From the NCBI GenBank assembly GCA_964406605.1, contig CAYOSF010000001.1, forward strand, positions 186,001 through 250,000: 64,000 nt of DNA, given 5' to 3'. Under the pieces are notes generated by a model. That model searched no databases and was not told the origin of the DNA. It saw nothing but the letters and a program-made list of their open reading frames with translations. Position 1 is the first letter of the stretch. Each line of letters starts with the position of its first letter. Both the position numbers and the translations under genes were made by a program. Source of the stretch: CAYOSF01 sp964406605 (GTDB taxonomy: Bacteria > Chloroflexota > Dehalococcoidia > DSTF01 > RBG-16-68-14). Below, one piece after another: positions 54,489-63,173 of this stretch.

Positions 54489-55583
54489 CTAGGATGGTTT
54501 CTCGCCGCGCAGCAGCAGGTACAGGACGGCCATGCGCACGGCCACACCATTGCTGATCTGCTCCTCGATGACGGAGCGGGCACCGTGGGCCAGCTCCGCT
54601 GATATCTCTACACCCTCGTTGATGGGACCCGGGTGGAGGACGAAGGCGCCGGGCTTCGCGCGGGCCATGCGCCGGCTGGTCACCTGGTAGAGCCGCGAGT
54701 ACTCACGCAAGGACGGAAGCAGTCCCGAGTGCATGCGCTCGCGCTGGAGTCGCAGCGTCATGACCGCGTCTGCGTCCTCGATGGCGTAGTCGAGGTCGTG
54801 TTCGACGCGAACGGGCGGCAGGTCGCGTTCCTCAGCTTCGTCTCTTTGTTCCTGGCCGTTCAGGCCGACGGGGAGGAGCGTCGGCGGTCCGCAGAGGACA
54901 ACCTGTGCGCCTAGGGCCGTGAGTCCCCAGAGATCGGAGCGTGCCACGCGGCTGTGGGTGATGTCGCCTACGATGACTATCTTCCGGCCTCGAACGCCGC
55001 CCAGATGGGAGCGGATGGTGTAGGCGTCCAGCAACCCCTGTGTGGGGTGGGCGTGCCAGCCGTCGCCAGCGTTCACCACGCGGAAGTTCGCCTCCCGGGC
55101 GGCCACATACGGAGCTCCCGAGGCGCTGTGCCGCAGCACCAGCACGTCCGCGCCGATGGCCTGCACGGTTCGCACCGTGTCGACCAACGATTCCCCCTTC
55201 TGCACGCTGCTGGTCTTGGCCGAGATATTGATCACGTCGGCGCCCAGCACCTTGCTCGCCAGCTCGAACGAGGAGCGTGTGCGCGTGCTGTCCTCGTAGA
55301 ACAGCGTGATGACGGTGGTGCCGCGCAGAGCCGGCACGCGAGGCACCTCTCGCGCCAGCACCTCCTTCATCACGTCGGCCGTATCCAGCACGAGTTCCAT
55401 TTCGGCCGCAGAGAAGTCATCCAGGTCGAGCAGGTGACGCCGGCGCCAGACGCCGCTGGGCGAAAGACGCTCTGCGGGCGTCTGCTCGGTGGATACCGCC
55501 TCGGCCGCCAGATCGAGCTCTTCGGCCTGAGTCACGGCGCTGGAAGCTCGGCTGCGCCGGACACTTGTCGCGTTCTTGGCCAT
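54489..55583 (-). CDS. pyrB: Aspartate carbamoyltransferase catalytic subunit
   Basis: The 364-aa protein carries the carbamoyl-phosphate motif YEDSTRTRSSFELA, the RHSASGA segment, HPTQGLLDAYT, and HPGPINEGVEI. Relative to typical PyrB (about 305-310 aa) it has an N-terminal extension of ~45 residues (Ala/Glu-rich, basic start). No pyrI regulatory subunit gene is near, so regulation is probably through PyrR. Start ATG at 55583 follows a strong GGAGGGA site. Confidence 0.96.
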   Translation of the reverse strand: MAKNATSVRRSRASSAVTQAEELDLAAEAVSTEQTPAERLSPSGVWRRRHLLDLDDFSAAEMELVLDTADVMKEVLAREVPRVPALRGTTVITLFYEDSTRTRSSFELASKVLGADVINISAKTSSVQKGESLVDTVRTVQAIGADVLVLRHSASGAPYVAAREANFRVVNAGDGWHAHPTQGLLDAYTIRSHLGGVRGRKIVIVGDITHSRVARSDLWGLTALGAQVVLCGPPTLLPVGLNGQEQRDEAEERDLPPVRVEHDLDYAIEDADAVMTLRLQRERMHSGLLPSLREYSRLYQVTSRRMARAKPGAFVLHPGPINEGVEISAELAHGARSVIEEQISNGVAVRMAVLYLLLRGEKPS

Positions 55584-55585
55584 CG

Positions 55586-56125
55586 TTAGTCCCTCCGTTC
55601 AGTCACAAGTACCTGGTCAGTGCCGTCGGTCTCTTCAAGCTGGACCGCCACCTCATCCTCTCGGGAAGTTGGGATGTTCTTACCCACGAAGTCGGCGCGA
55701 ATTGGCAGCTCCCGGTGCCCTCGATCCACCAGCACCGCGAGCTGGATCCGCTGGGGCCGACCGTAGTCGATGAGGGCGTCCAGCGCGGCTCGGATGCTGC
55801 GCCCGGTGAAGAGCACATCGTCCACCAGGACCACTCGCTTGTCGGCGATGTCCTCGGGAAGCTCGCTCGGCTGGATGTTGACGCTGGTGCCGCGCGCCGG
55901 CAGGTCATCGCGATAGAGGCCGATGTCCAGTGCCCCGACGGGCACGTCCTCGCCCTCGAAGTCGCGAATCGCGGCGGCGAGACGCTGGGCGAGAGGAACG
56001 CCGCGGGTCCGCATGCCGACCAGCATCAGGTCCTGGCAGCCCCGGTTCTGTTCAACCACCTCGTGGGCGACGCGGACGATGGCGCGGCGCACGTCCTCAG
56101 AAGACATAAGGATGTTGTCAGACAT
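55586..56125 (-). CDS. pyrR: PyrR bifunctional regulator / uracil phosphoribosyltransferase
   Basis: The ATG at 56125 follows GGAGGGGG and gives 179 aa; the open frame upstream covers the attenuator and is not translated. The PRPP-binding motif VVLVDDVLFTGRSIRAALD is the PRTase signature; ARGTSVNIQPSELP is the family flexible loop. PyrR binds UMP/UTP and then pre-mRNA of the operon, favouring termination. Here a PyrR-box is present just upstream of its own gene. Confidence 0.95.
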   Translation of the reverse strand: MSDNILMSSEDVRRAIVRVAHEVVEQNRGCQDLMLVGMRTRGVPLAQRLAAAIRDFEGEDVPVGALDIGLYRDDLPARGTSVNIQPSELPEDIADKRVVLVDDVLFTGRSIRAALDALIDYGRPQRIQLAVLVDRGHRELPIRADFVGKNIPTSREDEVAVQLEETDGTDQVLVTERRD

Positions 56126-56161
56126 AAGAAAACCCCCTCCCCGCTTCGGGCGGGCAGGAGG
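56126..56161 (-). terminator. Attenuator terminator in the pyr leader
   Basis: On the minus strand a GC-rich hairpin (CCTCCTGCCCGC, loop CCGAA, GCGGGGAGGGGG; one mismatch) is followed by TTTTCTT, immediately upstream of the pyrR ATG. With its 5' arm also able to pair with GGGCAG upstream, it forms the terminator of a PyrR attenuator. Confidence 0.82.
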
Positions 56162-56213
56162 CCCGGTCGACCCCGTCGCACAGTGTGGTTGGTGGGTGTT
56201 TGTGCCCCACGCT

Positions 56214-56249
56214 CTGCCCCTTCCCGGTCTCACCGGACCGAATTAAAGG
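56214..56249 (-). promoter_or_regulatory. PyrR-binding RNA (anti-antiterminator)
   Basis: On the minus strand the 5'-arm CCTTTAATT leads into a stem CGGTC/GACCG with loop CGGTGA, which includes the conserved UCCnGnGAG core, and an AAGGGG 3' arm that pairs back to CCTTT. This is the standard PyrR site. The next bases GGGCAG (56219-56214) can instead pair with CTGCCC (56157-56152) of the terminator to form the antiterminator. Confidence 0.88.
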
Positions 56250-56265
56250 TGCTCGCTTCGAACCT

Positions 56266-56294
56266 ACTATAGCACCGGCATGCTGGCGTGGCAA
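56266..56294 (-). promoter_or_regulatory. Promoter of the pyr operon
   Basis: TTGCCA (56294-56289), 17 bp and TATAGT (56271-56266) on the minus strand, a good sigma70-type promoter. The transcript would start near 56,259, about 10 nt before the PyrR-binding RNA. Confidence 0.85.
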
Positions 56295-56330
56295 GCGAAT
56301 CGTGGTTCTGCTCCCTCACCTAGGCAGTGC

Positions 56331-56336
56331 TATACT
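56331..56336 (+). promoter_or_regulatory. Probable argF -10 element
   Basis: TATACT at 56331-56336, about 32 nt before the argF start; only a poor -35 (TTCTGC, 19 bp away). It diverges from the pyr promoter by about 40 bp. Confidence 0.5.
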
Positions 56337-56367
56337 GCTTGATGCGAAACGACAGAGGAGCCAGGCA

Positions 56368-57291
56368 TTGCGCGGCCGCGATCTCATCTCGATTGCAGAC
56401 TTGAGCGCCGACGAGCTAGAGGCCGTCCTTTCGACGGCGGCCGACCTGAAGCGCGACGGCTATCCGTCCGTCCTGGAGGGACTGACCCTGGCGCTGCTCT
56501 TCGAAAAGCCGTCGTTGCGCACCCGGGTCAGCTTCGACGTGGCGATGCAGCAGTTGGGCGGCCATACCGTGTACCTCCCCCAGAGCGAGGTCGGACTGGG
56601 ACAGCGGGAACCGGTGACCGACGTTGCGCGCGTCCTAAGCCGGTACGTCCACGGCATCGTCGCTCGGACGTACTTCCAGCAGACGCTGACCGACCTGGCC
56701 ACCCACGCCACGGTACCCATCATCAATGCGCTTTCGGACGAGCAGCATCCTTGTCAGGCGCTGGCCGACTTGTTGACCATTCGCGAACGGAAGGGCGATG
56801 TGCGCGGCGTGCGTATCGCCTTCATCGGGGATGGGAACAACGTCGCCGCATCTCTCGCGCAGGCGGGTGCCCTGGCCGGCGCCCACGTCACCATTGCTTC
56901 GCCGCCCGGGTATCTCCTGCCGGAGCAGGTGATGATCGAAGTGGAGGAGTTCGCGCACGCATCGGACGGCAGCTTCCGGAGCATTGAGTCGCCTCAGGAG
57001 GCGGTGGAGGGCGCCGACGTGGTCTACACCGACGTATGGACCAGCATGGGCCAGGAGGAGAGCCAGCAGCAGCGGGAGCGCGCTTTCGCCGCCTACCAGG
57101 TGACGCCCGAGCTCATGGAGCTGGCCCAGCCGGATGCGATCTTCATGCACGATCTACCTGCCCACCGTGGTGAGGAGACGGTGGACGAGGTGATCGAGGG
57201 ACCTCAGTCCGTGGTCTTCGATCAGGCGGAGAACCGCCTGCATGCCCAGCGGGCGGTTCTCTTCCTTCTGCTGGGCGACGAGCGAGAGTAG
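56368..57291 (+). CDS. argF: Ornithine carbamoyltransferase
   Basis: I place the start at the TTG at 56368, which has GAGGAG 7 nt upstream; this gives 307 aa, the normal length. Carbamoyl-phosphate site EKPSLRTRVSFD, HPCQALAD, and the ornithine SMG loop in DVWTSMGQEES. The usual HCLP motif (catalytic Cys) reads HDLPAHRGEE here, with Asp in place of Cys. The frame is open further upstream but covers the divergent promoter. It makes citrulline. Confidence 0.92.
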   Translation: MRGRDLISIADLSADELEAVLSTAADLKRDGYPSVLEGLTLALLFEKPSLRTRVSFDVAMQQLGGHTVYLPQSEVGLGQREPVTDVARVLSRYVHGIVARTYFQQTLTDLATHATVPIINALSDEQHPCQALADLLTIRERKGDVRGVRIAFIGDGNNVAASLAQAGALAGAHVTIASPPGYLLPEQVMIEVEEFAHASDGSFRSIESPQEAVEGADVVYTDVWTSMGQEESQQQRERAFAAYQVTPELMELAQPDAIFMHDLPAHRGEETVDEVIEGPQSVVFDQAENRLHAQRAVLFLLLGDERE

Positions 57292-57296
57292 GGGCG

Positions 57297-58091
57297 ATGG
57301 ACCGGTTCCAGGATGAGATCCAGAGCATCCTGGATCGGGCTCATCCTGTTGATGCCCTGGATGTATTCCTCATCGCCCTCATCGTCTACTGGGCGTTCCT
57401 GCTGTTCCGGGGTACGGCCGCGATGACACTGCTGCGGGGAGCGGCCATCATACTGGTGGGGGCCGTCATGCTGGCTCAGGTCTTGGACTTGCGGGTGCTG
57501 GACTTCGCCATTCGGAACTCTCTCACCGGCTTGATCATCGCCGTGCCCATCATCTTTCATCCCGAGATCAGGCGCGCGCTGGAGCGCGTGGGACGCACGG
57601 GTTTCCGCGTGTGGGCCCGTCCTGCGTACGACAGCTTGATCGACACTGTCAGCGACAGTGCGAAGGAGCTGGCAAAGCAGCATCACGGGGCCCTGATCAT
57701 CTTCGAGCGGGAGACGGGGCTCCAGAGCTACATCGAAACCGGCGTCGCGCTTGATGCGGTCCCTTCCGTCGAGCTGCTGGAGGGCATCTTCTACCCGAAC
57801 GGACCGCTACACGACGGCGCCGTCATTCTGCGGGAGAATCGACTCGTGGCCGCCGGATGCACCCTGCCGCTCTCCGAAACACGGTTGCCGGGGGAGATGG
57901 GCTTGCGGCACCGGGCCGGCCTGGGCGTTACGGAGAGAACGGATGCGGTCTCGCTCATGGTGTCGGAGGAAACGGGTCTGGTCGCGGTCGCCGCGGATGG
58001 TAGACTCTATGCCCGCTTAGACGAGACCCGCCTGCGCGCTCTGTTGGCGCGTCTGCTGAACTCATCGCGAGACGAGGAGGCTGAAGGGTAG
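57297..58091 (+). CDS. cdaA: Diadenylate cyclase, CdaA type
   Basis: 264 aa with three N-terminal membrane helices (residues ~20-90), then a DAC domain that makes c-di-AMP. The DGA motif (HDGAVIL) and RHR motif (LRHRAGLG) are intact. It is followed by the CdaR gene 7 nt later, as in Firmicutes, where CdaA and CdaR form a membrane complex. GlmM, the usual third gene, is not here; der follows instead. Confidence 0.95.
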   Translation: MDRFQDEIQSILDRAHPVDALDVFLIALIVYWAFLLFRGTAAMTLLRGAAIILVGAVMLAQVLDLRVLDFAIRNSLTGLIIAVPIIFHPEIRRALERVGRTGFRVWARPAYDSLIDTVSDSAKELAKQHHGALIIFERETGLQSYIETGVALDAVPSVELLEGIFYPNGPLHDGAVILRENRLVAAGCTLPLSETRLPGEMGLRHRAGLGVTERTDAVSLMVSEETGLVAVAADGRLYARLDETRLRALLARLLNSSRDEEAEG

Positions 58092-58098
58092 GCCGACT

Positions 58099-59364
58099 GT
58101 GGACCGTGCGCTCGCCAGGTTGTGGAACGCACTCGTTACGACCGGACTCATCGCGAGACAGGCCGCAGGCTCACTGCGCCACAACTGGGGACTCGGTATC
58201 CTCTCGGTCGTGCTGGCAGCCAGCTTCTGGGTCTACGTGACAGAGCGCGAGGATCCGGAACGGACCGGACGAGTGCCCGGTTGGGTGCCCATATCCGCGA
58301 TCAACTTGCCGCAGGATCAAGCGGTTGCGTCGCTGTCTGAGGACGTGGTCGCGGTGAGCGCTCGCGCGCCGAAGAGCGTCTTGGAGAAGCTGGAAGCCGA
58401 TGACTTCAGGGCGACGGTGGACCTATCGGAGATGACAGCGCAGCAGGCCAGCGTGGCCGTCCGAGTTGAATCACAGGAGTCACGGGCCGAAGTGGTGGAT
58501 TTCTCGCCGTCTGAGATAACGGTGAATCTGGAGCCGCTTAGCTCGCGGACGGTACCGGTGCAGGTGCAGGAGTCGGGCGGCCTGCCCCGAGGGGTCAGCT
58601 TAGGACAGATTCAGGTGGACGTCGAGGAGGCAGTAGTAACCGGCCCCGATCGGTTGGTGCAGCAGGTCGAGGTGGCTCAGGCGGATGTTGATCTGAGCGA
58701 CGCCAATGCGAGCTTTGAGCAGCGTGTTCCCCTGCAGGCCCGCACGGAAACGGGTGCCCCCATCCAGAATGTGGATCTGACGCCGGACAGTGTGGTGGTG
58801 CAGGTCGAGGTGATCCAGACGGAGTTCAGCGCGTCCTTTGTCGTTGTGCCTGACGTTAGCGGTGAGCCGGCAAGTGGTTACAACGTGACCGGGATCGAGG
58901 TTGACCCGCCGTTTGTCATCGTGTCCGGTCCGGCGGAGGTGTTCAAAGACATCGATCGTATGGCAGGGATCATGACCGAACCTGTGCGCATCGGGGACGC
59001 CACAGACCAAGTCGTTCGCTCTGTGGCGCTCCGTCTGCCGGAGGGGGCCAGCGCGGAGCCGGCCGGGGTCACGGTGCGGATCGACATTTCGCCCGCGGAG
59101 GGTAGCTACAGTTTCAACGTCGTTCCTCAGCTCACCAATGTCGGCGCAGGTCTGTCCGCTACACTGGAGCAGCCCACGGTTCGGGTGGTGCTGGCCGGTA
59201 CCGTACCAGACCTGGAGGCGATTGATCCGTCGACGATCGTGGCGACGCTCGACCTCCAAGGGCTGAAGGCCGGCGAGCACGCGGTGCCCTTGCACGTGGG
59301 TGGCCCGCCGGGTACCACCGTGGATGCTGCCACGCAGGCCGACGTGGCCGTGACGCTGCGGTAG
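58099..59364 (+). CDS. cdaR: CdaR-like YbbR-domain protein
   Basis: The 421-aa protein has one N-terminal membrane helix (LGILSVVLAASFWVYV) and then about four YbbR repeats outside the membrane (repeats include VPVQVQESGGLPRG, and FVVVPDVSGEPASGYNV). YbbR proteins regulate CdaA. The GTG start at 58099 fits the operon with cdaA. The stretch between repeats is Val/Thr/Asp-rich and beta-type, as expected. Confidence 0.88.
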   Translation: MDRALARLWNALVTTGLIARQAAGSLRHNWGLGILSVVLAASFWVYVTEREDPERTGRVPGWVPISAINLPQDQAVASLSEDVVAVSARAPKSVLEKLEADDFRATVDLSEMTAQQASVAVRVESQESRAEVVDFSPSEITVNLEPLSSRTVPVQVQESGGLPRGVSLGQIQVDVEEAVVTGPDRLVQQVEVAQADVDLSDANASFEQRVPLQARTETGAPIQNVDLTPDSVVVQVEVIQTEFSASFVVVPDVSGEPASGYNVTGIEVDPPFVIVSGPAEVFKDIDRMAGIMTEPVRIGDATDQVVRSVALRLPEGASAEPAGVTVRIDISPAEGSYSFNVVPQLTNVGAGLSATLEQPTVRVVLAGTVPDLEAIDPSTIVATLDLQGLKAGEHAVPLHVGGPPGTTVDAATQADVAVTLR

Positions 59365-59366
59365 AC

Positions 59367-60722
59367 ATGAGCGCACCGCCAGCAGCGAAGACTGAACGCC
59401 CTACCGCTGGTGTCGCCAGACCGGTCGTCGCGATCGTGGGTCGCCCGAATGTGGGCAAATCGGCCATCTTCAACCGCATGGTGGGCCGCCGGCAGGCCCT
59501 GGTCGAGGAGGTCCCGGGGACTACGCGCGACCGCGTCTACGGAGACGTTGCCTGGCGAGGGGAGAGTTTCCAGCTGGTCGATACGGGCGGTTTGGACCCG
59601 AAAGCGGAGGCCGGGTATCCGGAGCTGATCCGGGAGCAGGTAGAGGTCGCGGTGGCGGAGGCGTCGGCGCTTCTGTTCGTTGTGGACGCCAAAGACGGAC
59701 TGCTCCCATCCGATGAGGAGGTGGCGGAGGTGCTCAGGCGTGCCGACAAACCGGTTTTCCTGCTGGCCAACAAGGCGGACAACGAGGCCCGGCGGGAGGC
59801 AGCTACTCAGTTCTACGAGCTCGGTCTGGGAGAGCCCATACCTGTTAGCGCCCAGCACGGCATCGGCATCTCGGACGTGCTGGACCGTGTGCTGAAGGGC
59901 CTGCCGCCGGCACCGGAGGAGCCCGCCGCGGCTCTCCCACGGCTCGCCATCGTAGGTCGGCCGAACGTGGGCAAGTCGATGCTTCTGAACGCGGTACTGG
60001 GTGAGGAGCGGGTCATCGTTTCGGAAGCGCCCGGCACTACCCGAGATGCCATCGATACCACGTTCGAGTCTTGTGGCCGTCCGCTGGCGTTGGTGGACAC
60101 GGCAGGGGTGCGCCGGCCGGGAAAGGTGGGGGCCGGTCTGGAACATCACGCGGCCCTGCGCTCCCGCCACGCCTTGGAGCGGGCCGACGTCGCGCTGGTC
60201 CTCTTCGATGCGAGCGAGGGGCTGACGGCGCAGGACCTCCGGATCGTCCGACTCGCCCTCGAGGCGAGGACGGGGCTGGTGGTGGTGGCCAACAAGTGGG
60301 ACCTGATGAGCGGCGCGTCCCTTGCCGACTTCGAACAGGAGACGCGGCGACGGCTGCGATTCGCGCCCTGGGCATCGTTCGTCATCATTTCCGCCAAAGA
60401 GGGAGCCGGCATCAGTCCGTTGCTCCAGGAGGCGCTGCGTCTGTGCGACGAGCGGCGCCGGCACGTGGACACGGGTCCTCTCAACGCCCTCATCCAGAGG
60501 GCGGTAGCAGACCGGCCGCCCCCGACGGTACGCAACCAGCAACTGAAGCTTCTCTACGTGAGCCAGCCGGAGGTGGCCCCGCCTACCTTCGTCTTCTTCG
60601 TCAACGACGCCTCGCTGGTGCACTTCGGCTACCGGCGCTACCTTGAGAACGTGATCCGGAACCGGTACGGCTTCGATGGTGTCGCTCTGCGCCTGTCGTT
60701 TCGGAGCCGGAAGGAGCGATAG
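59367..60722 (+). CDS. der: Ribosome-biogenesis GTPase Der (EngA)
   Basis: 451 aa with two tandem GTPase domains: G1 motifs GRPNVGKSAIFN near residue 30 and GRPNVGKSMLLN near residue 196, each with DTGG/DTAG and NKAD/NKWD, then a C-terminal KH-like domain that binds the 50S subunit. Two G domains in one chain are diagnostic. It follows cdaR by 2 nt. Confidence 0.97.
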   Translation: MSAPPAAKTERPTAGVARPVVAIVGRPNVGKSAIFNRMVGRRQALVEEVPGTTRDRVYGDVAWRGESFQLVDTGGLDPKAEAGYPELIREQVEVAVAEASALLFVVDAKDGLLPSDEEVAEVLRRADKPVFLLANKADNEARREAATQFYELGLGEPIPVSAQHGIGISDVLDRVLKGLPPAPEEPAAALPRLAIVGRPNVGKSMLLNAVLGEERVIVSEAPGTTRDAIDTTFESCGRPLALVDTAGVRRPGKVGAGLEHHAALRSRHALERADVALVLFDASEGLTAQDLRIVRLALEARTGLVVVANKWDLMSGASLADFEQETRRRLRFAPWASFVIISAKEGAGISPLLQEALRLCDERRRHVDTGPLNALIQRAVADRPPPTVRNQQLKLLYVSQPEVAPPTFVFFVNDASLVHFGYRRYLENVIRNRYGFDGVALRLSFRSRKER

Positions 60723-60725
60723 GCG

Positions 60726-61367
60726 ATGTGGTGGCACTTCCTGGTGGGCGCTGCCGTTGGGTACTTGCTTGGGTCGATCCCGACCGGGCTCCTGGTTGGG
60801 CGCGTTGCGCGCGGCATCGACATCCGGGAATATGGCAGCGGCAAGACCGGATTCACCAATGTGGTGCGCACGGCCGGGGTGCGCTGGGCGGCGGTGGCGT
60901 TGGTCGGCGACCTGGCCAAGGGCGTGATCCCGGTGCTGATCGCGCGGCTGATATCGGACGAGCCATATGTGCTAACGGTGGCCGGGCTCGCGGCTGTTGC
61001 CGGCCATGACTGGCCTGTCTACGCTGGATTCAGGGGAGGACGAGGCGTCGCCACTTCCTTCGGGGCGGCGCTGGCGATGAACCCCATCGCAGCAGCGGCG
61101 ATGATCCCGGTTGGTGTGGGGCTGGTTGCGGTGACCCGCATCATGTCCGTGATGTCGGTGGGGATGGCGCCCGTGCTCGCGGTTGTCTTCGTCGTTCTGG
61201 CGGCGGTCGGCATCCACCCCTGGGCCTACGCCGTCTACACGATCGTCGCGGCGGCCTTGATCGTGGTGTTGCACCGTGAGAACGTCAAGCGGCTCATCGC
61301 CGGCACGGAGCCGAAGCTCGGGAGGGGCGGTGAGCGTCGGGCAGACGCGGTCCAGCCCGATCCGTGA
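60726..61367 (+). CDS. plsY: Glycerol-3-phosphate acyltransferase PlsY
   Basis: The 213-aa integral membrane enzyme acylates sn-glycerol 3-phosphate with acyl phosphate, first step of phospholipid synthesis. Motifs GSIPTGLLVGRV, GSGKTGFTNVVRTAG, and GHDWPVYAGFRGGRGVATSFG are the family landmarks. About five membrane helices. It is 3 nt from der and ends the gene run; a terminator-like element follows. Confidence 0.95.
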   Translation: MWWHFLVGAAVGYLLGSIPTGLLVGRVARGIDIREYGSGKTGFTNVVRTAGVRWAAVALVGDLAKGVIPVLIARLISDEPYVLTVAGLAAVAGHDWPVYAGFRGGRGVATSFGAALAMNPIAAAAMIPVGVGLVAVTRIMSVMSVGMAPVLAVVFVVLAAVGIHPWAYAVYTIVAAALIVVLHRENVKRLIAGTEPKLGRGGERRADAVQPDP

Positions 61368-61419
61368 GACGCGTTCAGAATCGACTGACCGATTCGGCGC
61401 CCGGCTCCCCGGGCAGTCT

Positions 61420-61440
61420 GCCCGGTGCGGCGGGCTTCGT
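61420..61440 (+). terminator. Terminator-like hairpin after plsY
   Basis: GCCCG (61420-61424) and CGGGC (61431-61435) form a short stem followed by TTCGTTT. An overlapping perfect palindrome CCGGGCAG-T-CTGCCCGG lies at 61409-61425. The stem is short, so this is tentative. Confidence 0.45.
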
Positions 61441-61470
61441 TTGACAGGCCTTTTCCGCCGCGCCTACACT
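61441..61470 (+). promoter_or_regulatory. Promoter of the HEAT-repeat gene
   Basis: A perfect TTGACA (61441-61446), 18 bp and TACACT (61465-61470). The start codon at 61500 is about 23 nt after the expected transcription start, which also supports that start over an upstream in-frame codon. Confidence 0.75.
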
Positions 61471-61499
61471 TCCCTCATGCGGTAGGAGTTGAGCTACGC

Positions 61500-62423
61500 A
61501 TGAGTTCCAACGAGTTCCTCCGGGCACTGGCAGATCCGTCGAGCGAGCTGGTGGCCTCGGGACTGACCAGCCTCTCCTCGATGGCGCCCGAGGAGGCATC
61601 GCTGCTCTCCGAGATGTGGGCCGACATGGACCTTCGGAGACGGCAACGGCTCCTTGCCATGCTGACAGAGCTGGCCGAGGACAGCGTGGAGCTGGACTTC
61701 GACGCGGTCTTCCTGATCGCCTTGGCCGACGCCGATCCAGCGGTGCGGCGGAGCGCGGTGAGAGGCCTCTGGGAGCACGGAGGGAGCGGGCTCATCGATT
61801 CTCTCGTCGAGCTCCTTGAGCGCGACCCTGATGCCTCGGTGCGGGCGGAAGCGGCGCTGGCCTTGGGCCGCTTCGTTCTCGAGGTGGAATTCGGGAACGT
61901 GCGGGGCGCCCCCGCCCGCCGTATCGAGGAAGTGCTGCGTCGCGTGGTGGGCGACAGCCGTGAGGTGATGGAGGTGCGCGGACGGGCGCTGGAGTCCGTT
62001 GGCGCCCGCAGCCGGACGTGGGCCCGGGAGCTGATACAGGAGGCATTCGAGGATTCCGATCGGCGTCTTCGGCTGAGCGCCGTCCACGCGATGGGACGCA
62101 GTTGCGACGCCGCCTGGCTGCCGGACGTGATCGCAGAGCTGGAGAGTGATGACGCCGAGATGCGATTTGAGGCGGCGGGGGCGTGCGGCGCCATTGCGGA
62201 CGAACGGGCCACGAGCCATCTGCTGCGGCTGCTGGAGGACGATGATCCAGAGGTACAGGACGCCGCCATCGGCGCCCTGGGCGAGATCGGCGGCGCGGAG
62301 GCCAAGGAAGCGCTTCACCGTCTCCTTGACGGCGCGGACGAACGGACGCGAGAGGCGGCCGTGTCCGCGCTGGCGGAGATCGATTTCGCAGAGGACCCGC
62401 TTTCGTTCCAGGTACGAGGATAG
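61500..62423 (+). CDS. HEAT-repeat protein
   Basis: From the ATG at 61500 the protein has 307 aa made of repeated helical pairs: ADADPAVRRSAVRGLWEHG, DASVRAEAALALGRF, DSDRRLRLSAVHAMGR, DDAEMRFEAAGACGAIAD, DDPEVQDAAIGALGEIG, ADERTREAAVSALAEI. These are PBS-lyase/HEAT-type units that form a protein-binding solenoid. No catalytic residues. Function is not known; partners may include the following GNAT. Confidence 0.9.
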   Translation: MSSNEFLRALADPSSELVASGLTSLSSMAPEEASLLSEMWADMDLRRRQRLLAMLTELAEDSVELDFDAVFLIALADADPAVRRSAVRGLWEHGGSGLIDSLVELLERDPDASVRAEAALALGRFVLEVEFGNVRGAPARRIEEVLRRVVGDSREVMEVRGRALESVGARSRTWARELIQEAFEDSDRRLRLSAVHAMGRSCDAAWLPDVIAELESDDAEMRFEAAGACGAIADERATSHLLRLLEDDDPEVQDAAIGALGEIGGAEAKEALHRLLDGADERTREAAVSALAEIDFAEDPLSFQVRG

Positions 62424-62428
62424 CTTTG

Positions 62429-62536
62429 GTGACCGGCGAAGCGGCCGCTGTGAATCACGGGCTTGTGGTCTGGCTGGACGCGCGGGAAACGGTGCGGACG
62501 GTCGAGCGTTTAGTGCAAGAGCGAGAGGTACGATGA
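62429..62536 (+). CDS. Possible 35-aa ORF
   Basis: A GTG at 62429 opens 35 codons whose stop overlaps the GNAT start as ATGA. The peptide (GLVVWLDARE, TVERLVQERE) is not typical of random frames but has no recognised family. It may be a remnant or translational leader of the GNAT gene. Confidence 0.25.
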   Translation: MTGEAAAVNHGLVVWLDARETVRTVERLVQEREVR

Positions 62537-63120
62537 CCACACTCGTGCAGGGAGAGGTAGTCCGTGGTGCGCGCGTCGTTCTGCGAGAGAAGCGGCTGAG
62601 CGACGCGCCGGACGACTATCGTTGGCGGAGCGACCCGGAGTTGAGCCGCTATGACGCCGCCCGCCCGCTGATCATGGGCTACCAGGAGTACCTGGCCATC
62701 TACCGGCAGGAGCTGCTCTATCCTTCCCACCATCGCCGGAGCCTGGCGATTGAGGACGAAACAGGGTGTCACATCGGGAACGTCATGTACTACAACGTCG
62801 AGGCGATGCGGCGGCAGGTCGAGTTGGGGATCACCATCGGCGAGCGGGAGTATTGGGGGCGCGGCTACGGTGTTGAGGCCGTCCGTTTGCTCGTCGAGTA
62901 CCTGCTGGGCAAAATGAGATTTCGTCGCGTCCATCTGAAGACGCTGACGTGGAACGAGCGGGCCCGCCGCTGCTTCGAGAAGGCCGGCTTCGTGGAGTGC
63001 GGGCGCGCCCGTCGTAGCGGCTACGACTTCATTCTTATGGAGTTCCGCCATGAATGGCTGGCGAGGCCGAAGCAGCCGCGCGACGGCGGAGAGGCAGGCA
63101 AGGAGAAGCCGGGCGCCTAG
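62533..63120 (+). CDS. GNAT-family acetyltransferase (RimJ-like)
   Basis: 195 aa from the ATG at 62533, preceded by GAGAGG. Acetyltransferase_3 layout: VVLREKRLSDAPDDYRW start, ELGITIGEREYWGRGYGVEAVRLLVEY with the R/Q-x-x-G-x-G/A signature as RGYG, and VHLKTLTWNERARRCFEKAGF. Such proteins acetylate N-termini or small amines. The last 20 residues are charged and disordered. Confidence 0.9.
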   Translation: MTTLVQGEVVRGARVVLREKRLSDAPDDYRWRSDPELSRYDAARPLIMGYQEYLAIYRQELLYPSHHRRSLAIEDETGCHIGNVMYYNVEAMRRQVELGITIGEREYWGRGYGVEAVRLLVEYLLGKMRFRRVHLKTLTWNERARRCFEKAGFVECGRARRSGYDFILMEFRHEWLARPKQPRDGGEAGKEKPGA

Positions 63121-63173
63121 GCCTGTCGGCCCGGCGCCCAGCGTTGGTCCTTCGTTCTGGATCCCGAAGACGT

